Of a stretch of 64,000 nucleotides of DNA, positions 11,848-25,056 are shown piece after piece (position 1 is the first letter of the stretch; every line of letters starts with the position of its first letter). The notes below the pieces were generated by a model. The model saw only the letters and a program-made list of their open reading frames with translations, was not told where the DNA came from and searched no databases. This DNA is from Loxodes magnus (taxonomy: Eukaryota > Ciliophora > Karyorelictea > Loxodida > Loxodidae), in assembly GCA_946699065.1 (NCBI GenBank), contig CAMPDV010000708.1, positions 62,001 through 126,000 of the forward strand, given 5' to 3'. A program made the translations under genes and the position numbers.

Positions 11848-12539
11848 TTGTAATTATATTTCTAGTATTTTGCAAAACTTTTCTTTATATTTTTATTTAA
11901 TTTTTAGTTTATAATATCTTTTATATTTAAGTGTTTTATTTAATTTATTTTAAATTCTCTTATCTTGATATTTATTTAAATATTTTAAATGTTTTTCTTT
12001 ATTTATTTTTCTTTCTTTTGTCTTAATTTTATTTTTTTGCTTTTAATTATTTTAATCCTTTTGTAGCTTTACTATTTCTATATTACAGTTTCTTCATAGT
12101 TAATATGGTATTTTTCACTTTATTTATTATATTTATAATTCTTAAGCTTTAAAAATTGTTAAAAAGCTTCCATTTTTAATTAACGGCAATTGTTTGCTTT
12201 TATAAATTTTAATTCTATTTTTCTTTCTCTATATTAATCTTTATAACTTAATCTTGATAATTTAAACATAATTTTAATTTCTTATCTGACAAGTTTATTC
12301 AAATAAATGAAGGTTAAAATTTAACCTTCAAATAATGTTCTATATGGATATTATCTAATTATTTGTTGATTTTTCTTATAATTAAAATTTTATTATTCCT
12401 TAAAAATATTTGGGCAGCATATTATAATTTAAAACTACTGTTAGATCTCCTTAAATAAAGTAGTAATATGAATTAGAGATAATAGTATTAATTAATTGCA
12501 TATTATATTTTAAGAACTGATTAATTCAATTTTACCTAT

Positions 12540-13290
12540 ACTATAAAAAGATGTCAGGGTTCATATCAGGAATTTTTCGCGGTAAAAAAAGGAGTTAAAA
12601 ACATTCTAGAGAAATAGGGCCAGGAAAAGAGCAACAAAAAATTCACCCACCAAATCAAGAGTTCCATTTCTGAAGAAAAGGCTAGAAAATGATCTAAAAC
12701 TTTCTCCACTTGGAAGTCTCGAAACAGTAAATAAGCTATGATTAGCTGGCAAAAGTGGGACTGAAACCCTGAAGAAGTTTATAAGATGGAGAAAGATAAT
12801 AAAAGACTGATGGAAAAACTTGAAATAGAATTTAGACTCATGACCTAGGGAAGACTTTAATGCCTTCTAAAATATTTCACAAAACAAGAAAAGTAATTTA
12901 TAAAGCTAGTAATAGAAGCAGAAAAAACTTGGAAATAAGATGGAATAATAAAAGAAAGCCATCAAAATTTTAACGCTAAATGGAACTAAGAGAATAAAGA
13001 AATGAATAATGATAGTAATAGAAGAGAAAATTTCAAGTTTTAAATCTAAACGAGAAATGTAAAAATGATATTATTTTAACTATTGAACTCTTTTGCAGAA
13101 AAGATACTTGAATTTTCACATCTTAAATAAGATAACTGATACTGCTGAAATTTTAGAGAAAGAGAGAGATTATTTTACAACAAATTTGGAAAGATATACA
13201 AAAAAAATTCAAGCATTTTTTATACATAGCAAGGAGAAGAGTTGTAGATACATTCAAACTTTTATAATTTACCTCAATTGCAATTAAGAT
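12540..13290 (+). repeat. degenerate dispersed repeat, copy A
   Basis: It shares, in the same order, many blocks with the element at 14878-15772: a start of the form taaaaa-agatgt-agg, ccatttctgaagaaaag, aaataagctatgattagctg, agactcatgacct, and the end block gagaagagttgtagat. The right half of both copies contains remains of one coiled-coil ORF (copy A reads KDNKRLMEKLE and then switches frame; copy B reads KKLKKDNKKLIGKLE), broken differently in each. It is therefore a repeated element or gene family in decay. I could not find target-site duplication around this copy. Confidence 0.6.
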
Positions 13291-13299
13291 TTTGTGGGA

Positions 13300-14540
13300 A
13301 AGATATTGAAATACCACTAAGAATTTCAAACGTATAAATTAGAATTGTATAGTATCCTATAAATTTTAATTTCATCGAACACTAATTTTTTAAATTTATT
13401 ATAATAGAAATTATAATAATATATTTAAATACAATACACAATTAACTTATTAAATTAAAAATGCTTTAGTTAATCAATGCAAATAATAAATATTAAATTA
13501 CATAAAAAACTCATAAATTGCTTTATTAGATTAAATAATAAATAAACAGTATCTACATTTCTTCTATTTTTTATTTCTAGGTTTAATTATATTGTTATTA
13601 ATTAACTCTTAGTATACATAATACGTGCTATTGAAAATAAAACTTTATTTTTCTTCAATTTGCTTAAAGTTAGAGAATAAAATCATAAACTATCTTATCT
13701 ATTTTTTACCTCTTTAAGTAGATTATAAGAAATTTTCAACCTTGTGGAAATAAAATTTCTTAAAATTTACCGTTGAAATAAAGCTTTTTTACAATCTTTT
13801 TTATCGAGGATGCTATTTCTTAATTTTTTTAATTTCCTCCCTACTGGTATATTGTTGATCTAAAGAAGAATGGATTAATTAAAACTAAGACATGGTAAGA
13901 GAAGATGTTTCTGGCATTATATCCTGAGGAAGTGATAAAAACACTTTTTGAGTCTATCATTTAAAAAATAGTATTATAAAATAAAAATATGACTGCTAAG
14001 AAATAAATATCTCCTTCCAAAAGTTATGGATATTTAATTATTTAAAAAGATATAAAATATTTAATATTCAAGTATGAAATAAAGATTATTTTTCTTTTAT
14101 TTTCTATATCTTTTCTACTAAATGTCTATACATTATTACAAACTGCAACTTGGTTTATTTTTCATCTCTGAAAGGTAATCTTTAGTGCTATTTTAACCAT
14201 ATTTTATATATGCTTTAGGATATCTTTTACTTAAAGAAAATACTGATATAAGATTGTTATCTCATGAAACGCTAAGTTTTTATATAATAGATAAGTTTGT
14301 TATTAGATTACAGGTATATCAATCTCTTCCGTTTTATAAAAAATAATTTAATCTTCTTAATGCATTTTCCTTTTTTTATTATTTGTTAAGACCATAAAAA
14401 AATTAAATTAAATTATAAAATATAATAGAATAAAGTTCTGACTAAGTATACTTATGTATTCGATAAAATCAAATAAATTATAAATTCTAACTAGCTATAC
14501 ACAAAGAAAGTTTCAAGTATTGTAACTTGTTAGCATAATT
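13300..14540. other. intergenic, no gene seen
   Basis: Long A/T stretches and short mixed segments are present. No frame keeps a consistent protein-like composition and no structured RNA is evident. Confidence 0.4.
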
Positions 14541-14860
14541 TCTTATTATGGTATCGCCTTTATTTCTTTTCCAATATTAGTCTGCCTTTTAAGAATAAGT
14601 ATTCACCTTAAGATTACCTGGATCTTCACTATCATAATTTTGATAAATTTAAGATTATTGTTCATAATTTTTTCCTTTAGGATAAATCGCAAATATTTTC
14701 TATTGAGTTCACTAATTACTTATTAGATATAGAGAACTTCTTTTTTACTTGAAGTAGTTTTTCCTGTAAAGAATACTTTCTTGATTGCAGTAAATTCTTA
14801 AAATACTCTCCCATTAATTTTCTATTATTCTCTTTGCTTAAAGTGGTTGCAACTTCGTAC

Positions 14861-14877
14861 TTTATATACTAGCCGAT
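14861..14877. repeat. 17-bp direct repeat, left flank of element
   Basis: The word tttatatactagccgat is identical to 15773-15789. It is the likely target-site duplication of the insert between them. Confidence 0.75.
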
Positions 14878-15772
14878 AAAAAAAGATGTGAGGATTAAAG
14901 CAGGATTCTTCGCAGCTCCTAAAAATTAGGAGTTAACGACATCCTAGAGAGGCTAGAATCAGGAAAAGGGTAACAAAAGTTAACCAATCAGGATGAATAT
15001 CCCATCTCTGAAGAAAAGCCTAGGAAATAGGCTAAGAATATTATGTGCTCGGAAATCTCGAATCTCACCACATAATAGTAAATAAGCTATGATTAGCTGA
15101 TTAAAGTGGTGATAGAAGAGGACAAAAAGTTGAAGAAAGACAATAAGAAGTTAATAGGAAAACTTGAACTTGCAGAGGAAATAGAATCGAGACTCATGAC
15201 CTAAGAAAGAGACCTTAACGCATTTTGAAATATATCACAAGACTAGAGCAGTTAATCTCAAAACTAGCAATATAAGCAGAAAGAACTGATCAGCAAATTA
15301 GAAAAAATAGAAAAAAATCAGTACAAATTGCAACTTTAAATGGAATTGAAAGAATAAGGAATGATCCAATGATAATTGAAGGTGAAAATAACTCAAGATT
15401 TAAACCTAAAAAAAGCGAAAAGATGTTACTATTGTAACTCTCAAAAGCATCTGTTGAAAATATGTTAGAAATTTCTCAATTTCAAGTAAGAATATTGAAA
15501 CTGATAGAAGTAGTTGGAAAGCAAAAGGAAGAAGCAATAAAAAATAAAGCTATCAAGAGAAAGAGAAAGATAGTACTGTAAAAAATTTAGGGAAATTTAC
15601 AAGAAAAAGACATCTAGCATCTAGGTGAAAGAAGAATTAAAGGGCAACATGCATGGTAAAGAGAAGAGTTGTAGATTTTTATATTAAGCCTCTAGAGCAA
15701 TCTAGAGGCTAGCGGGAAAGAGGTTGAAAAACCTCCAAGAACGCCAAACGCTTAATTTTGTAATTTTATTTA
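14878..15772 (+). mobile_element. inserted element (895 bp), copy B of the dispersed repeat
   Basis: Bounded by perfect 17-bp direct repeats and similar to copy A at 12.54-13.29 kb. The left third has several short hairpins (ctcctaaaaattaggag; agcctaggaaataggct), the middle holds the broken coiled-coil ORF, and the right end has the hairpin gcctctagagcaatctagaggc-type stem followed by gcgggaaagaggtt. There are no terminal inverted repeats and no transposase or reverse transcriptase, so it is non-autonomous; it could be a retroposed transcript, a MITE-like element or an internal eliminated sequence of the germline. Its upper strand is opposite to the interrupted gene. Confidence 0.6.
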
Positions 15773-15789
15773 TTTATATACTAGCCGAT
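15773..15789. repeat. 17-bp direct repeat, right flank of element
   Basis: Identical to 14861-14877. Together they define the insertion. Confidence 0.75.
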
Positions 15790-16179
15790 TGTAATATCAG
15801 TATATCATTACTCTTTGATAGAGAATATCTTCTGCTAAAGGTTGATATTCTATTTCCATTAGAATATTGAGTAATTAGGATTGCTCTGACTTACAGTTTC
15901 TAGTATTTTAAATTTCCCTACGATCTGTTTCGCCTATAAAATTCTCCCTTAAATTTACTGCAACGAAGAGTTACAACTAATTCATTTCATAAATTGATTT
16001 TTCAAGCATTGAAAATTCTGTAGAGTTTATCAAATCTTAAGGTCATTAATGAAAATCATTAACAGCTTTTGCTAATTTTTATTTCTTCATCTAAGAAAAG
16101 AGAAGATAGTTGGTAACATCCTACTAAGAATTTCTAGTTTTGCGGAAGATTTTTGCTTCTTGAAGCATTTTATTACACA

Positions 16180-16690
16180 AATAAAATAAGCAAAATAATC
16201 AGAAAATATGAATATAAATCTATTCTAATACAAAAAGGGTTTCTATATATAAGCAAAAATTGAACTGCTACGATATGATATGTTCATATTTTTAATAATA
16301 ATACACTTATTTAACAGAAATAGAAATAAAATTGGTTTACAAGCTATTAAATAAATTTAAAAGCATGATGTTTTGAATATATTTACTTATATTTCTAAGT
16401 TATAATTTAAAAGAGCTATTTAATCCTGTTCATTAATTCTTCTAATTATATTTAATATTTAAATATAACCAAAAGTAAAAAAAGAAGATAGTCTATGAAA
16501 GACATTTTTATCACTCTTAAAAGTAGGAGAGAAAGAAAAAAGTGTCAAATATTATCATATATCTTCTTTTAATTAACCCACTTTTTAATGAACTAAAATT
16601 AATGGTTAAATGTATTGAGACAGAAAGAAAACCTTAAACCACAAAAAACGGTAGAAAGACCTAGGAATTAATAAATAGTTGTCCTTCGCT
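16180..16690. other. intergenic, no gene seen
   Basis: A/T-rich, with a short purine-rich segment (16470-16680) that shows no consistent frame. It lies directly downstream of the actin fragment. Confidence 0.4.
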
Positions 16691-16693
16691 CAC

Positions 16694-17466
<773 letters not shown>

Positions 17467-18397
17467 TCTTTATCTGATGTTTCATTGAAAAATTTAAATA
17501 CCATTCAACATTTAATATTAATTGAAAATTGCTTCAACACTCATGGACAAAATAAGAAATAACGATTTCTAATAAAATTAAAATTCTGAAATAATTCCAA
17601 AAGACTTGGTACTAAATATAGAACCTCTTAAGTAATAAACCTTTTCAGCTGACTTAAATATAAATAGACATTGTGAAAAGCTTCTTATTAGTTCATTATA
17701 TAAATCATATTTACTTTTATCTTTTGGTTTAGTATTAATGTTTAGTTCATCAAATGACTGAGTATAAATATCTAAGAGCTTTAAACTTCTAAATTTTTTA
17801 AGGTATTGAGATTTATCTTTGCATTTGAATTATGATCTTAGAAAAAGTCAAAATATTCTAACATGCTCATTAAACCTTTTAAGCTTAATTGAAGCATAAT
17901 GGAGAAATAACTAACCAAACTTAAATAAAAATTTAGCTTAAAATGCTTAGAATTTAGGTAGTTAAGAAGAGCTTAAGACTTAAAATTAATACTTTGAAAT
18001 GAAAATTTTAAACTTAAAGGATTAATCTATCATAAAAGAAGACTCAGAAAATACCTAATTAAATACATTATTAAATTCAGTTATGTAATCCTTCATTCTA
18101 ATTACATCTCAAATCTAAAATTAAATATGCATATTATATAAAAATTATTAATTAATAGGCTACACTAAAACAAATGATAGCAAGTTATTATTAATTATAT
18201 CAACATTTATCATCAACTTTCATACCTTTTACTCTGTTTTATGCATTTTATATAAGTAAATGATTGTGTGTTAATATGAGTATGAATTGATATACAACTA
18301 AATAAAGTTATTAATAAGGTAGAAAAATAACTAATTGTTTATATTTATTCCTAAAGAAAATGCTATTTTGATATCACTAAAGTATTAAATAAAAGCA

Positions 18398-19180
18398 ATG
18401 CTTTATATACACTTTCTAAGGAATCCATTTTAGCCAAACTAAACTTTTTATAAGTAAATAGCACCTTTAAATCTAGAAAGGGTTGTATTATGCTATTAGA
18501 GGGCAAGTAATGATGAAATTGATTTTAAAAAGTTATTAGTTCGCTTTAAAGAGATTATTTTAGAAAATGACTAGAATTTTGATTGCTTTTCTGAAGTTTA
18601 AGTAGAAGCATTAAATCTTAAACATTATAAAATTTATATATCATAACCTTAAATTTATGATATACACTAACTACAAAGCTTTAAAAATGAAACTTCACAT
18701 TATAGTTAATTTTATCATATACTTTAATTACCTTAACCAATTTTTAGTAACTATAATGGCTAATCAAAATAATGGATATAATATTAATTTCTATAAGCCT
18801 CTGACTAAATAGTAAAAATAAATTAACTTTTGAGTAAAAAAGCAAAACTAACCAATATTGAAAATGTTTAAATTTAATAGACTGAAGTAGACTCAAGAAA
18901 TTATATTGTGGTTATTTATTCTAAATTTAGCAGAAAAATTCCAAATTAGGAATATTATTAAAGAAGGAAGGGAGTTGAAAAATAAGTCTTTAGGTTATTA
19001 AATTTTTCAAAATTAAATAGTTAGTATACTATATGATAAAGAATCTAGGATAATTAGGTTGAAAAAAGAAAACAAAGTAGCTTTCATTCAGATTTTTGCA
19101 TAAATACCATTTAATAAAATTCTAAAATTTTAACTAAAATCCCACTAATTTTTAACTATCTTAATTGTATATCAACTTGA
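18398..19180 (+). CDS. unrecognised 260-residue protein
   Basis: One frame from ATG 18398 to TGA 19178-19180 contains only one internal TGA (TIWQR) in 260 codons, fewer than expected by chance, and has balanced composition: LNLERVVLCYQRASNDEIDF, KKLLVRFKEIILEND, then SRNYIVVIYSKFSRKIP. TAA/TAG codons fall regularly and would be Gln. No signal peptide, transmembrane segment or known motif is seen. It is convergent with the kinase gene that ends at 19398 on the other strand. Confidence 0.5.
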
Positions 19181-19397
19181 TTAAAACTTTTATAAAACAT
19201 TAGAAAGAATCTCCATTTAATTATGCTTTGAAATAAAAATAAAATTTTTTCCTTAACTTTTACCTGCAGTAATATCTTATAGATTTTAACTAAAAGATAA
19301 TAATTAATACATTAATTTAAATTTGATAGGTAAACTGCTGCTTTAGAAAATTTAGATTATCAATTTAATTTATTAAAGATAATTACTTAAATAACCT

Positions 19398-21211
19398 TCA
19401 TTGCTCTAACATCATTTCTCTAAATTTCTCGATACTTATGCTATTTTTCTCATCAAACTAAATTTCCTATAAAATGTCATCTATTTATTCTTCATCTAGC
19501 TTTCCTCTAAAGAACTAGTAAAATTTTTGTTTTTCTATTTTAATTTAATTTCTAGGGGCTAATATTTAGATTACTTAGTCAAGTATTTTATCTTCTACTA
19601 GAATTTAGTTCCATTATAAGCAAGCTATAAGAAACTTATCCCATTCTAAATATCCACTATTATTTATATCTAAAATTTTAAAAATCTATTTTCCTTCTTC
19701 TTTACTTACTTTATACTTCCCTACTTTTTTGAAAGAGTTTAATAAGTCTTTGTGAGAAATTCTTCCATCTTAGTCTCTATCTAATGAAATAAATCCTTGC
19801 TTTAGACTATTAAATTCTTAGGTATCTATTAATTAAGACACTATATACCAGTATATAGCTATAGCTATTTTTTTCTATACTGAAAATTAAAGTAACTTTT
19901 CTATAGATTCCTCTATTAAGTTAGGTTCTGCTTTCATTATGTCTCTAAACCATTCATGTTTGAGACATTATTTAGCACTAGGTCTTTGATGTGTATTAAT
20001 TTTAAGCATTTGCTCTATTAAATCTTTAGCTTACTCTGATATTTCATCCCATCTTTCATGTCTGAACTTTACCCATAATTTTTTGAATTCTTCCTACTCT
20101 TCTTTTAGCTTTTATCTATTTTAAAGGTATTTTTCTATATTATAATTTTTAAAGGGAAAGTATCCAGCTAGAAGTAGGAATAGAATGACACCACAGCTTC
20201 ATATATCACTTTTACAAGAATAGTAGCCAGAAATAGACTCAGGAGATAAATATTGAAGAGTTCCTATTATATTTTGATCTTCTAGTCGTAACTAATTAAT
20301 AGAAAACCCAAAGTCTATTATTTTGATTTATATCTAATCCAAACTCTTTTAGTTATAGCATAGTATATTTTCCAACTTTAAGTCTCTATGTAAAACACCA
20401 ATTGAGTGACAATAAGAAACTCCTTAAAGAATCTATTTTATCACAATTTTAGCCTTTTACTCATTTATTAGATTGTGTTGGTTTATTATTTTATTTAAAT
20501 TATATCCCTTTATGTACTCAGTTACGAAAAAGGTTTTATTTCCCTCTTCGTATATTTCGTAAAGCTTCATAATGTAAGGATGAGTCTAAATAAAAAAGTT
20601 ACTATTAATTTTAATATTTAGAATTCTCTTTAAATTCATTTGCAGTTTTAAATTGATTTTGTCGTCTTAACAGCAACTAACTTTTAGTTTAACTTATTTT
20701 TAGCTAAATAAACTTTGCCATAACTACCTTGGCCTATTTGCTATGCTAGTTCGTAATTTTCATAAATTTTACTATTATTTAATTGAATGAAGCTAGAGCT
20801 GCTTATTTAGAATTTCCAAGCTGATAGAGGACTTTTTCGTTCTAGCATTTTCTTTAGAGGAGATTCTGAACCTAAGTCTGAGATCTGATTAGCAGTCTAA
20901 TTTTTTTTAATGCTTATACTCGTAAGTTGCTCTTTAGGTATAGCTTAATCTCAATCAACCAATCTTAGTAAATTTGAATCTGTTTTTTTTAGTGTACTTA
21001 CACCTTGAGAATTTTCGTTTTTTACATGAGGCAATGGAGTTGTTATAACTTAAAGTTTCTTAATTTCCTTGCAGTCTTAAATTTATTTTTCTTAAACTTG
21101 CTTTGTAATCTAATCATTCTGCTACTACTAGTTAAGTTGCTCCACTTACGAACAGCTTAAACAAGTAAAGAAATTTTAGGACTTTAAACTTGAATCTTGA
21201 TTATTTCCCAT
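19398..21211 (-). CDS. calcium-dependent protein kinase (CDPK), copy 1
   Basis: Ser/Thr kinase with calmodulin-like tail, activated by calcium. The 598-residue product begins MGNNQDSS, a possible N-myristoylation site. The kinase domain (about 165-440) has the glycine loop GQGSYGKV, the Lys of VAVK, HRDLKLEN, DFGFS and SPES. The autoinhibitory/EF-hand tail has a canonical loop DRDQDGRISHKDL, a second loop DINNSGYLEWDKF, and a weaker third. The catalytic-core Trp in SDIWSCG and the Trp in CKWIQRE are TGA; the gene also ends with TGA, at the same place as copy 2. A 17-nt intron (20586-20602) splits codons 203/204. Exons are 20603-21211 and 19398-20585. Copy 2 lies at 53.4 kb in the opposite orientation. 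Confidence 0.92.
20586..20602 (-). other. 17-nt spliceosomal-type intron in CDPK copy 1
   Basis: On the coding strand it reads gtaacttttttatttag. Removing it restores the frame exactly between KLI and THPYIMKLYE; exon lengths on both sides are multiples of three. Copy 2 has a 16-nt intron at the same site. Confidence 0.85.
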
Positions 21212-21239
21212 CTTTAACTAAATGAATAGTTATGAAATT

Positions 21240-21843
21240 AAATTTGTAGTGTTTGCTCAGAAAAAAAACTACTTTAAAATTTGTCTTAATAATGATTTTA
21301 AGCATTCTCTATTTTCCTATTGACTTTCGTGCTTAAATTTAACATTTTTTGCAATTTTATCTCTCTAAAAAGTTTAAAACTTCTCATAGGATTTTTCAAC
21401 TTAATGTTCTTTTAGTTCAACCTTTTTACTTCTTTGCTTTAATATTTATTTTTTTACATTGGAATGATTAAAATCTCGCTAATTAATAAAGGGTAGATAT
21501 TAGACTCTAAAGAATGTAAGAATTAAAATTAATTGAAATATCATTCTTCAACTAATTTTCATTATTTTATTCCTTTAATTTTCTATAATTAGAGTTAACA
21601 AATTTTAACAATTCATCCTTTGTAGTTTAAAAATATCCTATCTATTACTTTTTTCAAAAATGATTATTTATCATAAGATGCTTAATTTTACAGTTCAATC
21701 AATTTCTTGCTATTTAAATACCTTACTATAGAAAACAAATTTTCTAACTTTTCTTTTTAATTTTATATTTACCAAGTTCTATTGTAACGATTAACTTAAA
21801 TACTTTTCCTTTAAAGATCTATAACTTTATCTTTACTTTCCAT
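21240..21843 (-). CDS. possible helical protein upstream of CDPK copy 1
   Basis: From ATG 21843 the minus strand reads as a Lys/Gln/Asn-rich protein (KEKLENLFSIVRYLNSKKL, FLKKVIDRIFLNYKGW) and stays open towards the start of the kinase gene at 21211 in a different frame. Three TGAs occur; the third (near 21530) may be the stop. Composition could simply reflect an A-rich strand, so this is weak. No motif is recognised. Confidence 0.3.
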
Positions 21844-21849
21844 ACCTTT

Positions 21850-23890
21850 ACCCAGTATCCTTTACAACTAAACTCGAAACTTATTTAAGTTAGAGATTTA
21901 TACTATCTAAGCAGATTTTAAGCTGATTATGCTTTATATTGATTTACTAGTTTAATTAATTATTTATTTTATTTTCCTTCATCTATTTAGAAAAAACTAG
22001 TTAGCTTTGTATCCCTTCTGCCTATTTTAGATGCTTAATTTTAGATTATAAGCTATTGACACAAAATTACCTTACTTTAATTATTGCTTAATCTTCTTTT
22101 ATACTTACCTATTTTTTTGCTTTAACTTAAATAAAAAAATTGAAGCAAAGTTTAAGAGACACATTAGCATGCTTTTAAGCTGAAAAAGTAAAAACATAAT
22201 TTGAATTAAGCATTAGCTAGACCATAAGCTTTATTAGAGTACTAAATAATATTAAATCACTAACATTAATTGGATCCTAATTAGCTAAAAATTAGCGTTT
22301 GAAGCCTACAAAGCTATAAAGATAATTTAGAAAGGTATAACTTAATAAAATCAAAGATACTAGACGAGCAAGTATAGAGATATTAATTTAAAACATATTA
22401 GGTATAAGTTAGGTAATGCCTAATATAAAATGCTTTAATTAAAATGTATAGCAAATTTTCTTTATACTCTTCTAGTTGTAGTTATAATACTCTTAGGTTA
22501 ATTAATCAGAATATTTGTATAATTCATGTTGCTATTTTTATGTGGAAGACTTTTATATAAAAAGAGGAAAATATAAAAGAACTATTAATTATTTAACCTT
22601 ATAAAGCAATGACTTATTCATATTAGCTCAATCGACTGAAATTAATGTCTTTTATAAATATTTTTATGCAAGTTTTACTATTTTTAATTTAATCACTCTT
22701 GTGGAAGCTCCTTTTGCAATTTATCTATAAAAAGCCAGCTTTATAGTACATTTAGAATTTTTATCTTTAAAGGAAGCAAATCACTTATTTTATGTACCTG
22801 TCAAAGGATTTCATAAGAAAAATAAAAATAGTCATAAAATCATATTACATAATTAGAAGAAAAATTTTGATTCAATTTTATTTACTTGATTTAGATTTGA
22901 TTAAGTAAATTAAAATAAATAGCATTATAAAAATACTTTGGAAATGAAGGTTTTTAGTTTAAAAATATACTTGTAGAAGGACTTTCAATCTATTTAAATA
23001 AATAATTATAAAACTTAATTTACTAAATGTGGTCCTTTTATCTCATGTCTACTTAAATCGCTTCTATAATAGAAAATAAAAATCAGTTCTTTCTATTTTA
23101 AGAATCTTTATCTTATTTGTAGCAATGTTTTCATATTTTATGATATCTTTGTCAAACTAAGAAAAAGGAACAATATTATTTGATGTATTCTCTTTCCCCT
23201 GCTAATGGTATTAATTTTTTAATGGTATTATAAATTTCCACAGACAACTAGTGAATCTTTTTACTTTTTTAATTATTCAATTTTAGAAACTTTTTGGTTA
23301 AAACATATTATGAACATTTATACTCTCAGTTTGAAATGAAATATGAAATATGAAATATGAAAGTACTCTATCATTTCAATTTATCTTACAAATTTTTATA
23401 GATGCTTCCTTATTTTCTTGTTTAATACCTCTTAATTAAATGTAAGTTATTTTATCTTTTTTTAAGTTTCTTTATCATGTCATACTTAAACTTATCTAAA
23501 TCCAAATAATGAGATTATGAATATACATTATTCATATGAACTATTAAGTATTTCGTTGTATCTTCTTAAAATTAAAATCTTTTCAAACAACCTTGTCAAT
23601 TCTAGTTATTATTAACTAGTGGTATAAGAGTAAATATACTAAGTAATAACATATGCCTTATAATTGTCTAGAGGTATAGTAAATAGACTTATATTTGAGT
23701 TTTATAAATTAATTACTAGTTAATTTAAATAAGTATGCTTAACCTTTTATATTCTAAGCTACTTAGATTCTAAGTCTATTTTTATATAATTATGTTTCAA
23801 TTCAGCAATTTATTTATATATTGGTATCAACTCCATAAATCATACATTAATCATACTAGAAAGCTTTTAAATTAATTTCTTACTATTATA
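21850..23890. other. intergenic stretch
   Basis: A/T-rich with no family motif on either strand. The only regular feature is a short tandem repeat at 23333-23362. Confidence 0.4.
23333..23362. repeat. 7-bp tandem repeat (gaaatat)
   Basis: Three to four head-to-tail copies of a 7-bp unit, gaaatat/tgaaata, are present. Simple repeat. Confidence 0.85.
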
Positions 23891-23896
23891 ACTAAA

Positions 23897-23968
23897 TCCA
23901 CATTAGTCTAGCAGGTTAGGATATTCGGCTTTCACCCGAAAGACCCGGGTTCGAGTCCCGGATGTGGA
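23897..23968 (+). tRNA. tRNA-Glu (UUC)
   Basis: A 72-nt cloverleaf with acceptor stem TCCACAT/ATGTGGA, D-arm with GGTTAGGA, anticodon loop CTTTCAC (anticodon TTC) and T-arm GGGTTCGAGTCCC. It has no intron and no encoded CCA. It decodes GAA/GAG and is not a suppressor of TAA/TAG. An identical gene lies at 49958-50029 on the other strand. Confidence 0.97.
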
Positions 23969-23969
23969 A

Positions 23970-25050
23970 TATTTTGGACTTTTATTAATAGGAAGGTAAT
24001 AAAAAAGGACAAAATGAAATAGAGTCTTATTACTTTAAAATAATTTAAGCAATTAACTTCTTTTAAATGATTTCCTTTTTTTAAATAGCTCAAAAATAAA
24101 TTAATATTTGTATATCTATATTTATATAATTAACTTAGTTTAAAATAAAGATTCTATATACTTTCTAACTTTTTCAACTAAGAATTTTTTTAATTTCATT
24201 TTTTATCTAGAAACACATGCTTCTAAATACATTTTAATTTATAAGTATTTAGTTATACTTATAATTATCAGAGTTATCTGTGTAAATGTGAAGGACTAAA
24301 ATTTAATTTTTCCAGCTGCTTATTTTTTGTTTATGATATTTCTTAATAGTATAAGTTAGTTCTTATTGAACATAATTTTCGTAGATACTCAATATGTCCT
24401 TAGTAGTAGATTTCCTTTAATTTTTTTTGGGTAAATTATTTATAAAATTGATTAATATTTTCTTTATGAAATGATTTAAAATGCTCCTATATTTGAAGTT
24501 AAAAGTATCTTATAAGTTTAATAGCTTACTAATAAGATAGTGCGATAATTAATAATCGATAGACTTAACTTCAAATCTATATAGAGTTTCTAACGCTTTA
24601 GAAAGAATTCCAAATTAATTTAGCTTTACAGGCTTAAAATATATGATTCTTTCTTTTAATTAATAAGACTAGTACTTCTTTTGATTTTATTTGCCAAATA
24701 GATTCAACAATTATAATAAGATTTGCTTTATATTTATATATCAACAAAATAAGAATAATTGTCTAAGTAAAAAAATAAAATTAAAATTAGATTAGATTAG
24801 CTTTTTAGCTTAAAAGATTAGAAATATGATAAAAAAGATTTATCATACTAAAATTTTGGTAGTACGACTAATTAAGCTTAAATAAAAATGTACACTGAAG
24901 TATTTTGCCTTTTTTAAATATGTAATTTAAACTAGCCTGCACAATAAGCTTCTATCGTTACTATATAAAGCAAAATGAAAAAGTTAGTTAAATTACGCAT
25001 TTTTTGATAAAACAAAGTTCCTTATTATTTCATAAAAATCTAATAACTTG
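23970..25050. other. intergenic stretch
   Basis: Downstream of the tRNA gene; A/T-rich with no recognisable gene. It separates the tRNA from the 3' end of the fluoride-exporter-like gene. Confidence 0.45.
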
Positions 25051-25056
25051 AAACTC

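Larger units (their letters stand above)
14662..16168 (-). pseudogene. unrecognised gene interrupted by a mobile element
   Basis: Read on the minus strand, 16168 down to 15790 encodes a plausible protein from an ATG (LINSTEFSMLEKSIYEMN, then EIEYQPLAEDILYQRV). After the 912-bp repeat-plus-element, 14860 down to about 14662 continues as helical protein (KENNRKLMGEYFKNLLQ, KKFSISNKQLVNSIENI) to a TGA. Removing the element with one copy of the flanking 17-bp repeat rejoins the two halves without loss, although a further frame change is still needed near the junction. The gene is thus an insertion-disrupted gene, or one restored if the insert is removed during nuclear development. The family is not recognised. 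Confidence 0.4.

Noticed and set aside
15670..15760. Group I intron core (gcgggaaagaggtt)
   Set aside because: It resembles the P3-P4 joint of the Tetrahymena rRNA intron, but no P7 or guanosine-site partner and no other core helices are nearby.
23897..23968. Suppressor tRNA decoding UAA/UAG
   Set aside because: The anticodon is TTC, so this is an ordinary tRNA-Glu.
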